A stretch of DNA of 64,000 bases from Verticillium longisporum (GCA_019188255.1 JAETXT010000005.1:4650001-4714000), one strand, 5' to 3'; shown: positions 23,889-37,118, counted from the stretch's first letter. A program made the numbers and translations. The notes: generated by a model from the letters alone, not told the origin.

Positions 23889-24413
23889 ATGGCTGTCAAC
23901 GAGAGCCACGAAGCTATGGCTCATACAGAAAGCGTACCTGGCACCGTGCATCTCGTAGATACGGATCACAACATCGGAAGTCGCCATGCCGATGGCGGTG
24001 ACATTGTATTGGACCCAGTCCCTTCCAGTGACCCCAGCGACCCTTTGAACTGGTCCCGTCGTCGGAAGCTCCTTGCTGTAGTGTGTCAGAACTTGTAAGT
24101 CGCGCGCCGGATACATGGATGCAAGAAGCCATAATGACCGCTGATACTATTCAGATATACTTGGTTTTATAGCATCGCAGTCTCCACCGTCTATTCGGTC
24201 CTTGTCCCCCTGTCGCAGGCCTCAGGCGTGTCCATTGCCACGCTCAACGAAGGCACAGGTTACATGTTTCTACTCCTAGGCTAGAGCCTTCTCTTTTAGC
24301 AGCCCTTTTCTCTTCGATACGGCAAGCGACCAGTCTACCTTATATCTATCCTTGGAGCCATTGTACATCATCTGCTCTTCCTTCCGCTTGGCTATGGATA
24401 CTTAGTGGCTAAC

Positions 24414-24627
24414 TATCAAGGAGTCTTATATAACGAGTGAAGGGATCAATTATTAATCTCTTAGGGGTCTATAGGAAGATAGAATAATCGATGCCCTTCT
24501 CTAAATCTTAGTCCATTAACCTTTCTTATAATTATTCCCTTACTACGCTTAGTCCTCTTTTCTTAATTCCTACGATTAAATAATAGACGATCCCCTATTA
24601 GTCTTATACCTCCCTTAGGTCCTAATA
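24414..24627 (-). repeat. LTR (3' LTR relative to the element's coding strand)
   Basis: 214 bp, TATCAAGGAG...GGTCCTAATA. It matches the copy at 31310-31523 without indels; the differences I can see are all C/T or G/A, as expected from independent RIP of the two copies. The ends TA...TA are best explained as RIP-altered TG...CA. Confidence 0.9.
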
Positions 24628-27600
24628 TAATGCCCTATCTCTCTCTTTACTTCGTCCCGAAGTATAATATAATATTTAAATTAAAGGTCCTTATTAAATT
24701 CTAGGTAGTTCTCTCTTAGGCTATTTAGTATTATCTAGTCTAAAGATATCTATATATTCTAGGTTTCTATTTAGTTCTTAAGTATCTATCTTAATAAGTA
24801 CCTCCTATTAATTAGCTAGGGTTTCTAAGTTAATTCTTTATTATTTAATAGCTATAATTTAGTACTTCTATATATCTTTCTTCTTATCTTAGTTCTATTT
24901 CTTATTCTTCTATTATTCTTATTTAATAATTTAATAATTCTCTTCTATAGTTAATTAATAGGTAATAGTCTATTAATATAATCTTATTATTCTAATATTC
25001 TTCTATTCTCCTTCTTTATCTTAGTTCTATTTAGTTATTCTTATATTATTCTATTCTTAAATAGTAATTTAATAGGCTTCTTCTATAGTTAATTAATAAT
25101 TACTCGCCTTTTAATATAGATTTACTAATCTATTATTCTTCGTTCTTTCCTTTCTTATTATTTAAATTTAGTAAATAGCTATTATTCTAGGGTAGCTTAT
25201 TATAGGTTTCTAGTATATCTATAGGAGGATTTTCTAATTATTATTTCTATCTTTTCTTCTTCTTTAATAATAATAACGATAATAATAATATTCCTCCCCT
25301 CCTTAATACTACTTTTATATCTTTTATAATAATCCCTTAGCGATTAACTATTATATAGTTATTAATTAAATATAGTTCTTAGATCGATTCCGGTTTTCTA
25401 ATTCTTTAATAAGAATAATTTATAAATCTATTAATATCTATTTATTAATTACTTATTAATTAAAAGTAATAGTATTATTATTTAAATAATTTCCTATTCG
25501 TAAATTACCTTTAACGTTTCCCCTATAATTTAATAGCTAATTAGCTATAGAGTAATAGCTCCTTTTCCTCTTAACCCTCGCTAGGAGCCTGGATAGGCGT
25601 ACTCTATTAGAGACCTATTATACCTCCGCTACTACGACTATATATATAAGTAGTTTAATCCCGCTATAAGCGGGGAATACCCTTATTATAAGGAGGATAT
25701 TAGTAAGTAAGCTATTATCTAGCTATTAATTATTAATTAATCGTTTATATAGCTAATTCCGCTAAATGCTCCTATTATAGAGTAGCCTAGGGAGGTAAGC
25801 TATACTTCGCTATAAGTTACCCCCCTTTTATTCCCCTATTATCTAGTAGCTAATCCCCTATAAATACCTATTAAGTACTAGGCTACTATATATACTCTTA
25901 AGTTAGCTATTAAGGCTATAGCTAAGAATAGCTATACTAGTATCTTTAAAGTAAATAGTACCTATCTACTAGATATCTATTATTTAAGTATTAATAGATT
26001 TCTTTTAATTAATTTCGATATAGCTAAGATTACTAGCTAGAAAGCCCTCTAAAAGGGTAAAAACGATAAAGCGCTAAGCGCTAAGAAGTATATTATTATT
26101 AATTAATAGGAGGCTAGTAAATACTCTATTCACCGCCTCGCTACTACTAATCGTCTCGCCTAGGCCGCTAAGCGCTCTATTATTACCGCTAAGGTCTCTA
26201 TTACTACTCTATAATAAATTATTAGTTCTCTCGCTAAGCTAGTTACTATCTAGTCCGAGATCTAGGAGAATTATACCTTAATCGTAAATCGCTTATTAAT
26301 TATCTATTATTTACTTATTAATAATCTACTAGAATTATAATATTCTTATTAATATTACCGATAATAAGGAGGATAGCGAGAACTAGGAAAGTAATAGTAA
26401 AATAGTAGCTTAAGAACTACTAATAATCCGCTAATACTCCCCTATTACTTAGTTTTTTCTTTTCTTTTATTTTTTTATTATTCTTCCTTAAGAGTAGGGC
26501 CGGGGGCTAGATTACCCCCTAAATATTAATTAAATTACTATTAATCTACTATTACTCTTCTTTATAATTATTTATATATCTTAATAAGGTCGTCTACTAC
26601 GTTTCGCTATAATTCCTACGAATTCTCGCTTTCTAAGTATCCTTCCTATTTAATAAGGTACTATTAATTATATAATAGTCCCCTATAATTAACTATTCTC
26701 TCGACTATATATACGTCTTCTATTCCTATAGCTAGTAGTATCTTATTAATCCGTAGCTAAAGTAGTAATTAGTTTTCTCTACCTTTCTAATTTTCTAAGT
26801 ATAATATATAGAATATATTATATACTTTATAGCTAAGGGGTAGCTATAGCCTATATACTAGATTATAGTTACCTATCTTCTTAGTAATTCTAAATAGTCC
26901 GAGGTATTTATCGGATAGCTTCTTACTAGGTCTCTACTATTTAATCGTTCTTATAGAGAAGAGAATTAGGTCTCCTACTTTATATTCTTTCCGAATTCTT
27001 CCTCGATTATAATAGCGAGCCTAGTATCTACTACTAGTCTCTAAGAGTCTACGGATTATCTTTCTCTTAGTTATCTACTAGGCTACTTATAATTCTACTA
27101 TCTCTAAGTTCCTTTATTATTATATAGCTTAGCCTAGGTCCCTTAGTCTAGCTAGGTTATATCCTATTAATGCTTCTATTAGTAATTACTAGATTATTAT
27201 ATAGAATAATATATTATATACGAATTCCGCTATAAGGAGTAGGGAAATCTAGTCCGTTTATTTATAATTATAGAATACTCTAAGATAATATTCTAGGTTC
27301 TAATTCTATTATTCTCTTTAGCTATTAATCTATAAATAGAAGGCTATTAAGAGTCGTCTCTTTATTCCTATTATCTTATATAAAGTTATCTATAACTTAT
27401 TAGTAAATAATAACCCTCTATCCGAGACTATACCTTTTAAGAGGCTATATCTCTTAAATACGTAGTCCTATAACGTAGTTACTAGACTAGCTATTATAAG
27501 TCTATTACTAATTAATATATATATAATATATTTTATAAAGTAGTCTACGATAATTAATATAGTATTTTATTTACCGACTTTAGGGAATCCTATAATAAAA

Positions 27601-30600
27601 TCTATAGATATTTCCTTAAAGGGACCGTTAAATAGTAGTAGGCTACCTAATTAGCTATATAGCTTATAATATTAGGGTTTTATTATCTAATATATTAAAT
27701 ATATAGGGATATATTCCTTAATATCTTTAATTAAATTATTCTAAAAATATATATTTTTAAGCTAGGTAATAGTCTTCTTAACTCCTTAATGCCCTACTAT
27801 TAGGCTATCGTAGGCTTATTATAGGATTTCGTTTCTAAGGGCCTTATCCTATAGAATAAAGATCTTATTCTTAAAAGTTAATAGGCTATTTACTTCTATT
27901 TACTAATCGGGTAGCCTTTACTCCTTTCTTACCCTATAGAAGATATTATTTCCCTAAGCTTCTAGGATAGCTTCTTTAATAGATCTATTATCTAGCTATT
28001 AATCTATTATAGTAATAGCCCTAACGATATTAAGGAATCGTTTTATCTACGATAGTAAGTAATATACCCTCGCCTACTCCTATTCTCCTTAACTTAGCTT
28101 ATAATTAGGCCTCCTAGAGAGGCTATCTACTAGGTTCCTATTACTTACCTAGTATTTAATAATAAAATCGAACTCTAATAATACTTATAATTATCTTCCC
28201 TATTATCTTAAGATCTTCGGTTTTTCTATAAGATATTTATAATTAAAGTAATTAATTAGGACCTTAACTATTAATCTATTATAAGTAAAGTATTATCTCT
28301 ATATCTTAAAAGACTCTACGATTGCTATTATTTCTACTTCTAGTATATCGTATCGTAGCTCTATACCTTTAAGCTTTTTTAAAAAGTATATAACCGGTTT
28401 CTAATAGCCGTTCTCTAATTAAGATAGGACTACTCTAATTACGAAGTTTAATATATCGGGCTTAATTCTTATTTTTAATCTATTATCGAAGTATTAGAGG
28501 ATAGGAGCCCTTATAAATATAAACTTTAATTTTTAAAAAGCTACTAGGTTAATAGTATTTAGTTAGAAGTCTATTATTAATTATTTAGCGTTCTTATTAA
28601 TTAGGGGGGCTACGATTTTCGAGTAATTCTTAATAAAATACCTATAAAAGCCTATAAACCTAAGGAATCCTTAGAAGTCTTTTAAGGATCGGGGGGTCGG
28701 CTAGTCCCTTATTATAGTAATTCGTTCTTCTATAATATATATATTTATAAAGGAGATTATAAACCCTAGAAACTCTACTATTATTATATTAAAGTTATAT
28801 TTTTCTAGATTTATATAGAGGTTCTATTCTTAAAATCTTCTAAATACTATTCTAGTATTCTATTAATATTCTTCTAATATTATTAAATATATTAAAATAT
28901 CGTCTATATAAACGATATATATTATATCTATAAGGCTAGCTAGTACTTTATTAATATATACTTAGAAAGTAGCTAATATATTCGCGAGGCTAAATAGTAT
29001 AATAAAGTATTCGAAGTAGCTATATTTTATTCTAAATACTATTTTCTATTTATCCCCTATTTTAATACGTAATCGGTAATAAGTATCTTTTAAATCTAAT
29101 TTCGTAAATAACCTAGCTATTATTAATTAATTAAGTAGCTCGTAGATAAGTAGGAAGGTAGTATAGTCTTTCTTTATAATCTTATTAAATCCCCTATAAT
29201 CGATATATATCCTAAGCTTACTACCCTTCTTTAGGATAAATAGTATAGGGGTATTAATAGGGCTAATAGAGTATCTAATCTATCCCTTTTTTAATAAATC
29301 GTTTACGTATTCCTTTAATATTTCTAATTCCTTTTCTATTAGGGTATAGATAGGTCCGAAGAGTAATTTCTTTCTATCCTCGAGTTCTATCGAATAATCC
29401 TATTAATAATACTATAGTAAAATTATTATTTATTTAATATCGAATACGTCCTTAAACTCGTAGTATTCTACTAGGACTATAGTAAATAGCTCGTTTCTCT
29501 TATTATACTCCTATAGGGGTATTATAGAGGGAGCCTATATATTCTATAATATAATTAAGGCTATTATTAGGGATTAATAGATTACGCTCCTAATTTATTT
29601 TCTTATTAATATAATTCTAATATCTTATTTCCTAATAGAGTATCTCTAATAGCCCTATAATTAATCGTTTATCGGCTATACCTAGGCTAGCTAGGGTCTT
29701 CCTAAGATAATATCGTACCTATTCGTAATATTATCTATTACTATATATTCTATTATTATTATACGCTTTATCCTAGGGTTATCTATTACTTAGCTAGTAA
29801 TCCTTTTTTCGCTATAAATACTTATCTCCCTATTTCGGAATACTTTACCTAGCTTACCCTACTTTTCCCCTAGCTATTCTCTAGCTTCCCTTAAGAGGTC
29901 GCTATTAATAATATTAATATCGGCTCCTCTATCTAATATTACCTCTCCTTTAACTTAACTATTATTAATACATAGTTTAATAGTTACTTTATACCGTTTT
30001 AGTCTTAGGAGTAGCGGTTCTTCCTATTAAGGGTCTCCTATTATTCTTCCCCTAAGCAGTTCGTAGTTTACTACTAAGTATTATTTATATAATTTATATA
30101 TATAGCCTTATTTTCCGTAATTTATATATAACGCCTCTAGGTAGCTATTAGTATAATATCTATATTTATTATAATTATAGTACTTAACGTCGTCTAGGGC
30201 CTCGGCCCTTCTTCTATCTATTTATTACTATTCTATTATTAATCTATAAAATATAATAGATTAGTTTAGCTAGCTATTTAGGTTTTAATCGTCTCTTCCT
30301 TATAATTACTTATCGGCTATTCTTCTATAGGTCTTATTTTAGGTCTATTATAGATTATCTCGGCTTCTCTCTTTATTATCCTAGTATTATTTTAGGCTTC
30401 TCTTAATCTATAATAGGGTCTCTACCCTCTTAGCTACTCTATTTAGCTCTATTCTTATATAGGGAATTCCCTAAACTATAATCTATTATATAAGATCTAG
30501 GTTAAGTTTCATAAATAAAAGCATTACTTTATAAATCTATAATAGGGGTTTAAGTAGCTCCGCTTCTAAGCTATCGTAAGTATCTATAAAGTCTTAATAT

Positions 30601-31309
30601 TTCTAATTAAGAGCTTAAAATTGCTAATCCTATTTATATAGTTTAATAATTATCTAGAATACTCGAATATTATCGTCGTCTATATCGCCCTTTAGCTAAG
30701 CCCCTATTACTCTCTAAGTAACTTTATAGATAGATTTATATTCTATCTATATATATAATATCTATCTCTACTATAAAGTATTAATAAAGTAATTACTTAT
30801 ATATACGCCTTTATCGATATCTCTATAGAAACTCTTCTTATCGAGCTAGAATCGTATATCGAGGCTAAATAAGAAGGTATTAAATTCCGATTAGGACGTC
30901 CCTTTATATTAAATAGCTAATAATTATATCTTTATAAAGGGTATACTTTATAATTCTTTATAGAATATTACTCTAAGTACTAGTACTAGTCTACTAGTTA
31001 CTCCTAGTAGTAGGCTTATTAAGTCTCCCCTTTAGAGTATAGCTAGTTCTTCGTATTTCCTTTTCCTTATAAGTTTACGCTATTCTTCCTCTAATTATTA
31101 ATTTAATTCCTTATTTATAATTAATAGTAAATTATCGAATATATTATTCTTAATATCTTATCCTTATTCTATATTAAGCTTTAATTATATTAATTCTTTA
31201 ATATTCTCTATCTACTATCCTATAATAGCCTATCTTCTAGTACTCCGTATATCTCTAATCGATATATTATCTTAACGGTTATTGCTCCTTAGGGGTAGAT
31301 CGATTATTA

Positions 31310-31523
31310 TATTAAGGAGTCTTATATAATAAGTAAAGGGATTAACTATTAGTCTCTTAGGGGTCTATAGGAAGATAGAATAATTAATACCCTTCTCTAA
31401 ATCTTAGTCTATTAACCTTTCTTATAACTATTCCCTTACTACGCTTAGTCCTCTCTTCTTAATTCCTACGATTAAATAATAGGCGATCCCCTATCGGTCT
31501 TATACCTCCCTCAGGTCCTAATA
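31310..31523 (-). repeat. LTR (5' LTR relative to the element's coding strand)
   Basis: 214 bp, TATTAAGGAG...GGTCCTAATA, partner of 24414-24627. It is followed by the target duplicate CTAAT (31524-31528), which differs from the left copy CTAAC by one C-to-T change. Confidence 0.9.
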
Positions 31524-32944
31524 CTAATAATGGCTAGGGTACGAGCATTTGGAGGTGAATATTCCTCGGACGCTAAATACCTAGCAGAATTGATCTAATT
31601 GTCTCTAGTACATACATCACAAGCAACGGCCAATAGCTCGCAAAATGCATCCTCCAGGGTTTCTTCATCGCCCCAATCGAGGCTCTCCCAGAGATTTCCA
31701 TCACCGACATAGTAAGCTGCCTACACCTTCCTAAACCTGTCTACCTAGACAAACCATGGGAGTAGGACACCTCTAACCTCGGGTGATAGACTTTCACCCA
31801 CGAACGAGGCACTTACATGGGCATTTATGCCTTCACACTCGCGGGCAGCAATTATTTTGCGCCAGTCATTTGTGGCTTTATCGCCCAATATCAAGGATGG
31901 CAATGGGTCTTTTACTGGCCTGCCATCTTCCTCGGCTTCGTCTTTATCTTCCTTTTCCTCTTCATGGAAGAGACTAACTACAACAGAAAATCCACAGGCG
32001 CCAACATAAAGACGCCCACTCCGGTGGCTGACATCTTTATCGACGAGAAAAACGCTTCTTCTGCTGCAGGCCCTTCTACAGCGTCTGAAACGGGGGAGAC
32101 ATTCCCTGCACCGAAGACCTTCATCCAGAAAATGTCGCTGTGGCAGCCGTCTCCGGGCCAGAGTATGTTGAGTCGAGCGTTGCGCTCTCTGAGCTATCTC
32201 TCGTGGCCTGTCATCTTTTATGCCGGATTCTCCTACGGGTCGTATCTCATCTGGTTCAATGTGCTCAACGCCACGTCGTCAATCATTCTGTCTGGTCCTC
32301 CGTACAACTTCCCTCCTTCCATGGTAGGACTTAGCTATATCTCCTGCTTTGTGGGCGTCATTCTGGGATCAATCTTTTCTGGTCGACTAAGCGACTGGCT
32401 GACTATCAAGCTGGCCCGCCGGAACAACGGAATCATGGAGTCCGAGTATCGGCTTTGGCCATTTTCTCTTTGCGTGGTCGTGGTCCCTGGCGGTCTCATA
32501 CTCTGGGGTGTTGGCGCTGCCCATGGCATCCACTGGTTTGGTTTGATATTTGCCATGGGTTGCTTGGCTTTCGCGACTACGGTGGGCGTGACCCTGAGTG
32601 TGAATTATCTGATCGATAGCTATCACGATATCAGCGGAGATGCGATTGTGACTATCATCTTGGTCCGCAACACGATGTCCTTTGCCGTCAGCTACGGGTC
32701 AGTTCCTCTTTCCTTGGCTACGCAGAGTTGGTGTCTGGGAGAGCCGAAAGCAACTGACAAGACATACAGAATCACGCCCTGGCTGATGAACCTTGGTTAT
32801 CAGAATTGTTTTATCTCTGCTGCTTTCATCGGCATGGCCACCTCATCGGTCTTCTTTGTCATGATCAAGTATGGGAAGAAATTACGAATCCGCAGCGCCA
32901 GCAAATATCACAGACTTGTCAATGCCGCAGAGTCGAAATGGTAG

Positions 32945-33498
32945 GGACGTGGATTGGACATCTCGTTGCCTGATGATGGTTTGTTGCGGCCAGATACTGT
33001 GGGCGAGGAATAACGTTCGTCGGAGGTACTCAGAAAGTTTATAAGAACAAGGCGACCGCGAAATTGAGAGTATCCAAAAAGTTGTCAAGTACCTCGGGGC
33101 AGCATCGTAACTGTAATCAGGGCTGAGTATTTGTTGGCATAAATTCTTCAGCTTTTGCTGTCTTATTGCGAGTTTCATCCCCGGCATCAGGCGTACCTTT
33201 CGTTCTTATCATCGACTTCCCTATAGTGATGCTGCTACCTACCAACCTTGCCTATTCCAGGTAGTCAGGCCGCCACAAGAGAAAACCTAGCGCAGTAAAA
33301 AATGTCACTAAAATAGCCAAGCTATCGTGGGGAAGCGGGGAAACTGGGCCATGCCGCTCTCACATTCGAGTCAGGAGTTCTAGCCACCCAACTAGCCCAG
33401 ATTCGCCTACCACCCTCAATCTCTCCGTACACCATGGCTCATCTTTCTCACGTCGCATCGCACATCGAATATCGAGCCTCGCATGACTTCCCAACAAT
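32945..33498. other. Intergenic
   Basis: 554 bp between the transporter stop and the next Zn2Cys6 gene, both on the plus strand. No feature was recognised. Confidence 0.45.
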
Positions 33499-35194
33499 AT
33501 GAGAGGCGGAAGTAAGGCGAGGCTGCGGATAAAGACCGGTTGCCTCACTTGCATGTCCACGTGTACAATTTGCCTCGCCTCCTGAACGATTGCTGACTTC
33601 ATACTGTCTTGACAGGCCGCCGGCGACGAAAGAAGTGCAATGAACAAGTTCCCGTCTGTAGCGAATGCAGAGCTTGTAGTCGCCAATGTCACTGGCCTGT
33701 CTCGGCAGACTTGGTCGATCGTCGATTTGCCTCCCACAAGGACTCTCGGCATCATACGACCACCGAAGAGCCGGCGAAGCCCATTGCTTCTCATTACAGA
33801 GCACATTCAGCGACGTCACCATTTGAAGACGACCACAATTCCGCACCAACCGAGTCGTCGCCGCCTATACAGCCCCTCATTCACATCTCTCACCTGTTGG
33901 CCGAGTCTCGCGCATCTCACCTGACCGTATCCCGGGAGATGCCTGCTGTTCTGTCTCGCCACTTTGTCGAAAAATGCTTCACCTTGCTTCTTCTACCTAT
34001 CTGTCACCCGGGCTTTTCTCAAGACTGGTTAGGCGAGATCAAAGACCTCATGGTCTCCCACGACTGTCTGTATTACTCGGTGCTGGCCTATGCTGCCTCA
34101 CACGTCTTCCTGATGGACACGTCAACACGGATCCAGGGCCTCGCTTTGACTTATTATACCAAGGCGACGAGAGCGATGTCATGTCTGCTTGAGAGCGAGA
34201 CTCATCCCGAGCTTCACAACGGGCTGCTCATGTCCGTCATGCTACTCTACCTACATGGCGTAAGGTGACCCTCCACGCATCGTCGTCAGTCTGGCAAAAG
34301 CCAATGATCTGTACACAGACGACCGCCAAGAAGAAGATCTAACTTGTTTTATAGTGCATGGGCATAGGAACATATACCGATATACCGATGCACGTCAACG
34401 CAGCGATTCGCATCATCAAGACGAGACTCCTCGATCGCCACAAGACAGTCCATCGTCTCTTTGACAGACTCGCGGTCGAGAGCGTTCTGTACCAGATTTT
34501 CCTTGCAACAACAGGTCTGTGGACACAGGAGGCAGAGGCCGAACACAAATTTGACGCCGTGTTTTGGGCCAGAGCCGAGGATTTCCTAGACCGGTCCACG
34601 ATCTTCCCCGGACAACCGATAAGCCTCAACAGCCCAGTTCTGGGCGTTCCAATATCGCTGTTCAGGCTGTCCTTTATGCTACGAAAGCAGTACGGCAGCG
34701 GGTTGGCTCTCGACTCGGAGATGCTCAGCCGAATCAGGGACGAGGTGGCCGAGTGCGAGGCCCTGCTTCTCTGCGTTCGAACCGCCGAATCGTCAACTTG
34801 CGAGGAAGGTTCTACGGAGGATATGTACTACAAAGACGCGAGCTGCCTGTTTGGCATTATCATCTCGCTCCTCTTCGAGCAGCTCTGCCGACCTCATATC
34901 GGAGCTGGGCCGCTGCTACCGGAGCCGAGTGAGTCATGGCAGGTGGATAAGGCGATGCGTATCCTGCGACGGCATGAACACGCAGAGGGCTGGAGCAGGT
35001 GCTTCATCGGGAACTGGCCGGTTTACACTCTCGGCCTCTTCATGAAGTCACACAATGACCAAGAGGTCATCCGGAACGACCTTCAGCAGAGATGGAGCCT
35101 GACGGGGTTTTCGCAGGTGTGTCGATTTCAAGGGGATCTCGAACACATTTGGGCGTCGCGACGGAGCTCTGTAGAAGAGGAATCACTTCGTTGA
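33499..35194 (+). CDS. Zn2Cys6 fungal-type transcription factor
   Basis: join(33499..33550,33616..34259,34355..35194), 511 residues. The zinc cluster spans the first intron: KTGCLTC, then RRRRKKCNEQVPVCSEC and RACSRQC, giving C-x2-C-x6-C-x6-C-x2-C-x6-C. This exact spacing needs a GC-AG intron (33551 GCATGT ... CTTGACAG 33615). The nearby GT donors either leave the wrong phase or add residues between the second and third Cys. The regulatory part has SREMPAVLSRHFVEKCF and YYSVLAYAASHVFL, as in fungal-specific TF domains. Being 554 bp downstream of and codirectional with the transporter, it may once have regulated it; this is inference. The two later introns and the TGA at 35192-35194 are straightforward. 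Confidence 0.82.
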
Positions 35195-35697
35195 GGCTTT
35201 GTTCATCGGTCAGAATTCATGAGCCTCACTGGATACAAAATCTTTTACAGGTAGAGTTCGTTGGATTCGTGATGCGGAAAGCTCACATGTATATCACCCA
35301 TGTAGAAGCACTGCATTGTCTCCTGGTGTTGAGACTAGCGAGTCATCAAATGCATGGATTGGTGAAATATACTCAAATTGCACGTAGGGAGTTCAAGGCT
35401 ATGGACCTGAATCGAATCTGGTCGCATGTTGTCGCCAAGGGTATGTCACCATTAACAGCTGCGGATGTATGTGCGCCGATTAAGTCGGCATATCGATGAA
35501 TCAGCGCTGAGTCTTCCCAATCTTTAGCTGAGCATTACGTCCTAGCAAGAACCATCTTCCGAGAAGTAGCATGAATACCAACGAAGCAAAGACCTCGAAT
35601 TCAACCATTTGGCTATGTACGCTACTGGGCCTATCAAACTCAAGTCGTTACTCGGGCTTCTGGCCATACACGGCGGACCTATACCAGTTAGTATTTG
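35195..35697. other. Intergenic, convergent 3' ends
   Basis: 503 bp between the regulator stop and the methyltransferase stop. Small ORFs show no family resemblance and nothing else was seen. Confidence 0.45.
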
Positions 35698-37118
35698 TTA
35701 CAGAACAAGAATCATTCTAGGGGCGGGCGCGACATACGCCACATAGTACGCATGGTTGGAACGCTTCTTGAGTTCGCTCCGCACCGAGGCGATGTACGTC
35801 TGAGCCTGGACAATGTCCCACTCGTGAACGTTGGTGAGGACGTAGAGCATGAAGCCCTCGAGTCCCTGCTCGGTGGCGACGAGGTTGTACTTGCCGACCT
35901 CCTTCAGCTTGGGGTCGGCGGGCCAGGCGCCCATGGGCAGCTTGAGGCGGAGTTCGTCCACGTTCTTGAAGCCGGCGTCCTTCATCCAACCGTGGTTGAC
36001 CTTGTCCATGATGACGTTGAACGTGCGACCGAGCTTCTCGCCGGCCTTAATAAAGAAACCGCCGTAGTCGTGCCAAGCCGAGTTGGGGCTCAGGGAGCCG
36101 TCATCGCTGTAGATGTGCGGGTCGTAGTCCATGTGCTCGAACCAGCCGCCGGGCTTCAGGCAGCGGTAGACCTCGCTGTAGAGGAAGGGCCAGTCTTTGA
36201 TGGCACCCATGAGGAGGCGCATGTGGATGTAGTCAAAGTGGTTGTCGGGGAAGGTCCAGGGCAGCTGAGCGTCGTCGAGCTCGAAGCGGCAGTTGGAGGG
36301 TACCCAGGCGGGCTGAATGGGCGACAGGTCTGTTCCGATGACCTCAGCGCTGGGATATTGGTCCGCAAAGTCACTAAGGGCACAGGATCAGCTTGTCAGA
36401 ACACTAGAAAGACCTAGCCAGCTGGTCGAAAGGGCGCTGTAGGGAGAATCATACATGGCCCAGATACCGGTTCCCGTACCGACGTCGAGGACTCTCTGCG
36501 GCGTGCCCGAAATGGGAGCAACGTGAAGTCGGTTGTCCATAGCCATCAGCAGCATCTCATGACTGGGAAGAACTGTCAGCGCGACTGGCAAGGGGGTATT
36601 CGTCGAGTGAGAGGGGCAAAAAAGTCTCACTTGATGTCAAGATGCTCATTCTGCTTATCGTCGTTGGGACCCCTGGATGACTGGTGTTAGGTGCGACAGT
36701 TCGAGCCAATTACGACGGTTTTCGACGCACCAGTACTCGGTGTCGGACTTGAAGTTGTGAAAAGTTCGACCATGGATTTTGCGATACTCCAGGACGCTGT
36801 CTGTGACCGAGGCGGTGGAGCTCAGGCTATGGTGGTTAAAAGGTCAGACTGAGCGATTCAAGTCTCGAGCGACAAATGAGGTGGAGACGCACCCATCCTC
36901 GAACCCATCATCAGTCTGATCGTCGTGCTCGTGAGCGGCATCCTGGGGAGAGCTGGTGAGCAAACAGTATCCGGGTTGGAGGCGGCGGTCCTGCATACCA
37001 CTTGGATGTTGGCAACTTGGGCTGGGGCTGGAGCTGGAGGGGGAGAGCCGGTCGGAGGCGACGCCGCAGGTGAGTCAGCTGCGGCGGCCGTTGCCGGAGC
37101 CTCAGCAGAAGACGCCAT
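35698..37118 (-). CDS. LaeA-like class I SAM-dependent methyltransferase
   Basis: Complement(join(35698..36373,36455..36562,36631..36672,36731..36826,36893..36942,36999..37118)), 363 residues. After an Ala/Pro-rich N-terminus comes an acidic segment (EHDDQTDDGFEDG), then ASVTDSVLEYRKIHGRTFHN and DTEYWGPND, the usual lead-in of this family. SAM-binding motif I is RVLDVGTGTGIWAIDFADQY. GTDLSPIQPAWVPSN and QLPWTFPDNHFDYIH follow, and CLKPGGWFEHMDYD is the post-motif. These are hallmarks of the large fungal family around LaeA and many secondary-metabolite or regulatory methyltransferases; the substrate is unknown. All five introns are GT-AG, 56-81 nt, and fit phase. The ATG lies 263 bp from the end of the AT-rich TIR element at 37381, so the promoter abuts a repeat likely to be heterochromatic. 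Confidence 0.88.

Larger units (their letters stand above)
24414..31523 (-). mobile_element. LTR/Gypsy retrotransposon, RIP-degraded, coding strand minus
   Basis: 7110 bp between 214-bp LTRs, flanked by a 5-bp target duplication (CTAAC at 24409-24413, CTAAT at 31524-31528). The interior is strongly AT-rich with CpA and TpG nearly absent and stops in all frames, so no protein is made. Residual minus-strand motifs give order and orientation. A gag zinc knuckle at about 30139-30184 has all three Cys and the His read as Tyr, in C-x2-C-x4-H-x4-C spacing. Reverse transcriptase remnants at about 28890-29060 read IVFRIKYSYFEY, FSLANILATF and then IVYIDDILIY (28895-28920). A purine-rich tract next to the left LTR (24628-24650, AAAGAGAGAGATAGGG on the minus strand) fits a polypurine tract. 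The order gag-RT and the length fit a Ty3/Gypsy element. Confidence 0.9.
23889..32944 (+). pseudogene. Major facilitator superfamily drug/multidrug-type transporter, split by LTR retrotransposon and RIP stops
   Basis: Recognisable exons are 23889-24094, 24155 to about 24350, about 31600-31712 and 31790-32944. Exon 1 gives MAVNESHEAMAH...DPLNWSRRRKLLAVVCQNL. Exon 2 covers TM1-2 ([33 protein letters not shown], then LRYGKRPVYLISILG). The right part has CILQGFFIAPIEALPEI, FTHERGTYMG and YAFTLAGSNYFAPVI and continues through the remaining helices to a normal stop. A 7.1-kb Gypsy element sits in what was probably an intron after TM2. Three codons where this family has Trp are TAG: 24282 and 24297 (GWSLLFW context) and 31634 (GQWLAK context). 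All are G-to-A changes close to the insertion, as RIP leakage would give. The exons from 31790 onward keep their Trp codons. The original protein was probably a 12-TM exporter. A Zn2Cys6 regulator lies 554 bp downstream in the same direction. Confidence 0.88.
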
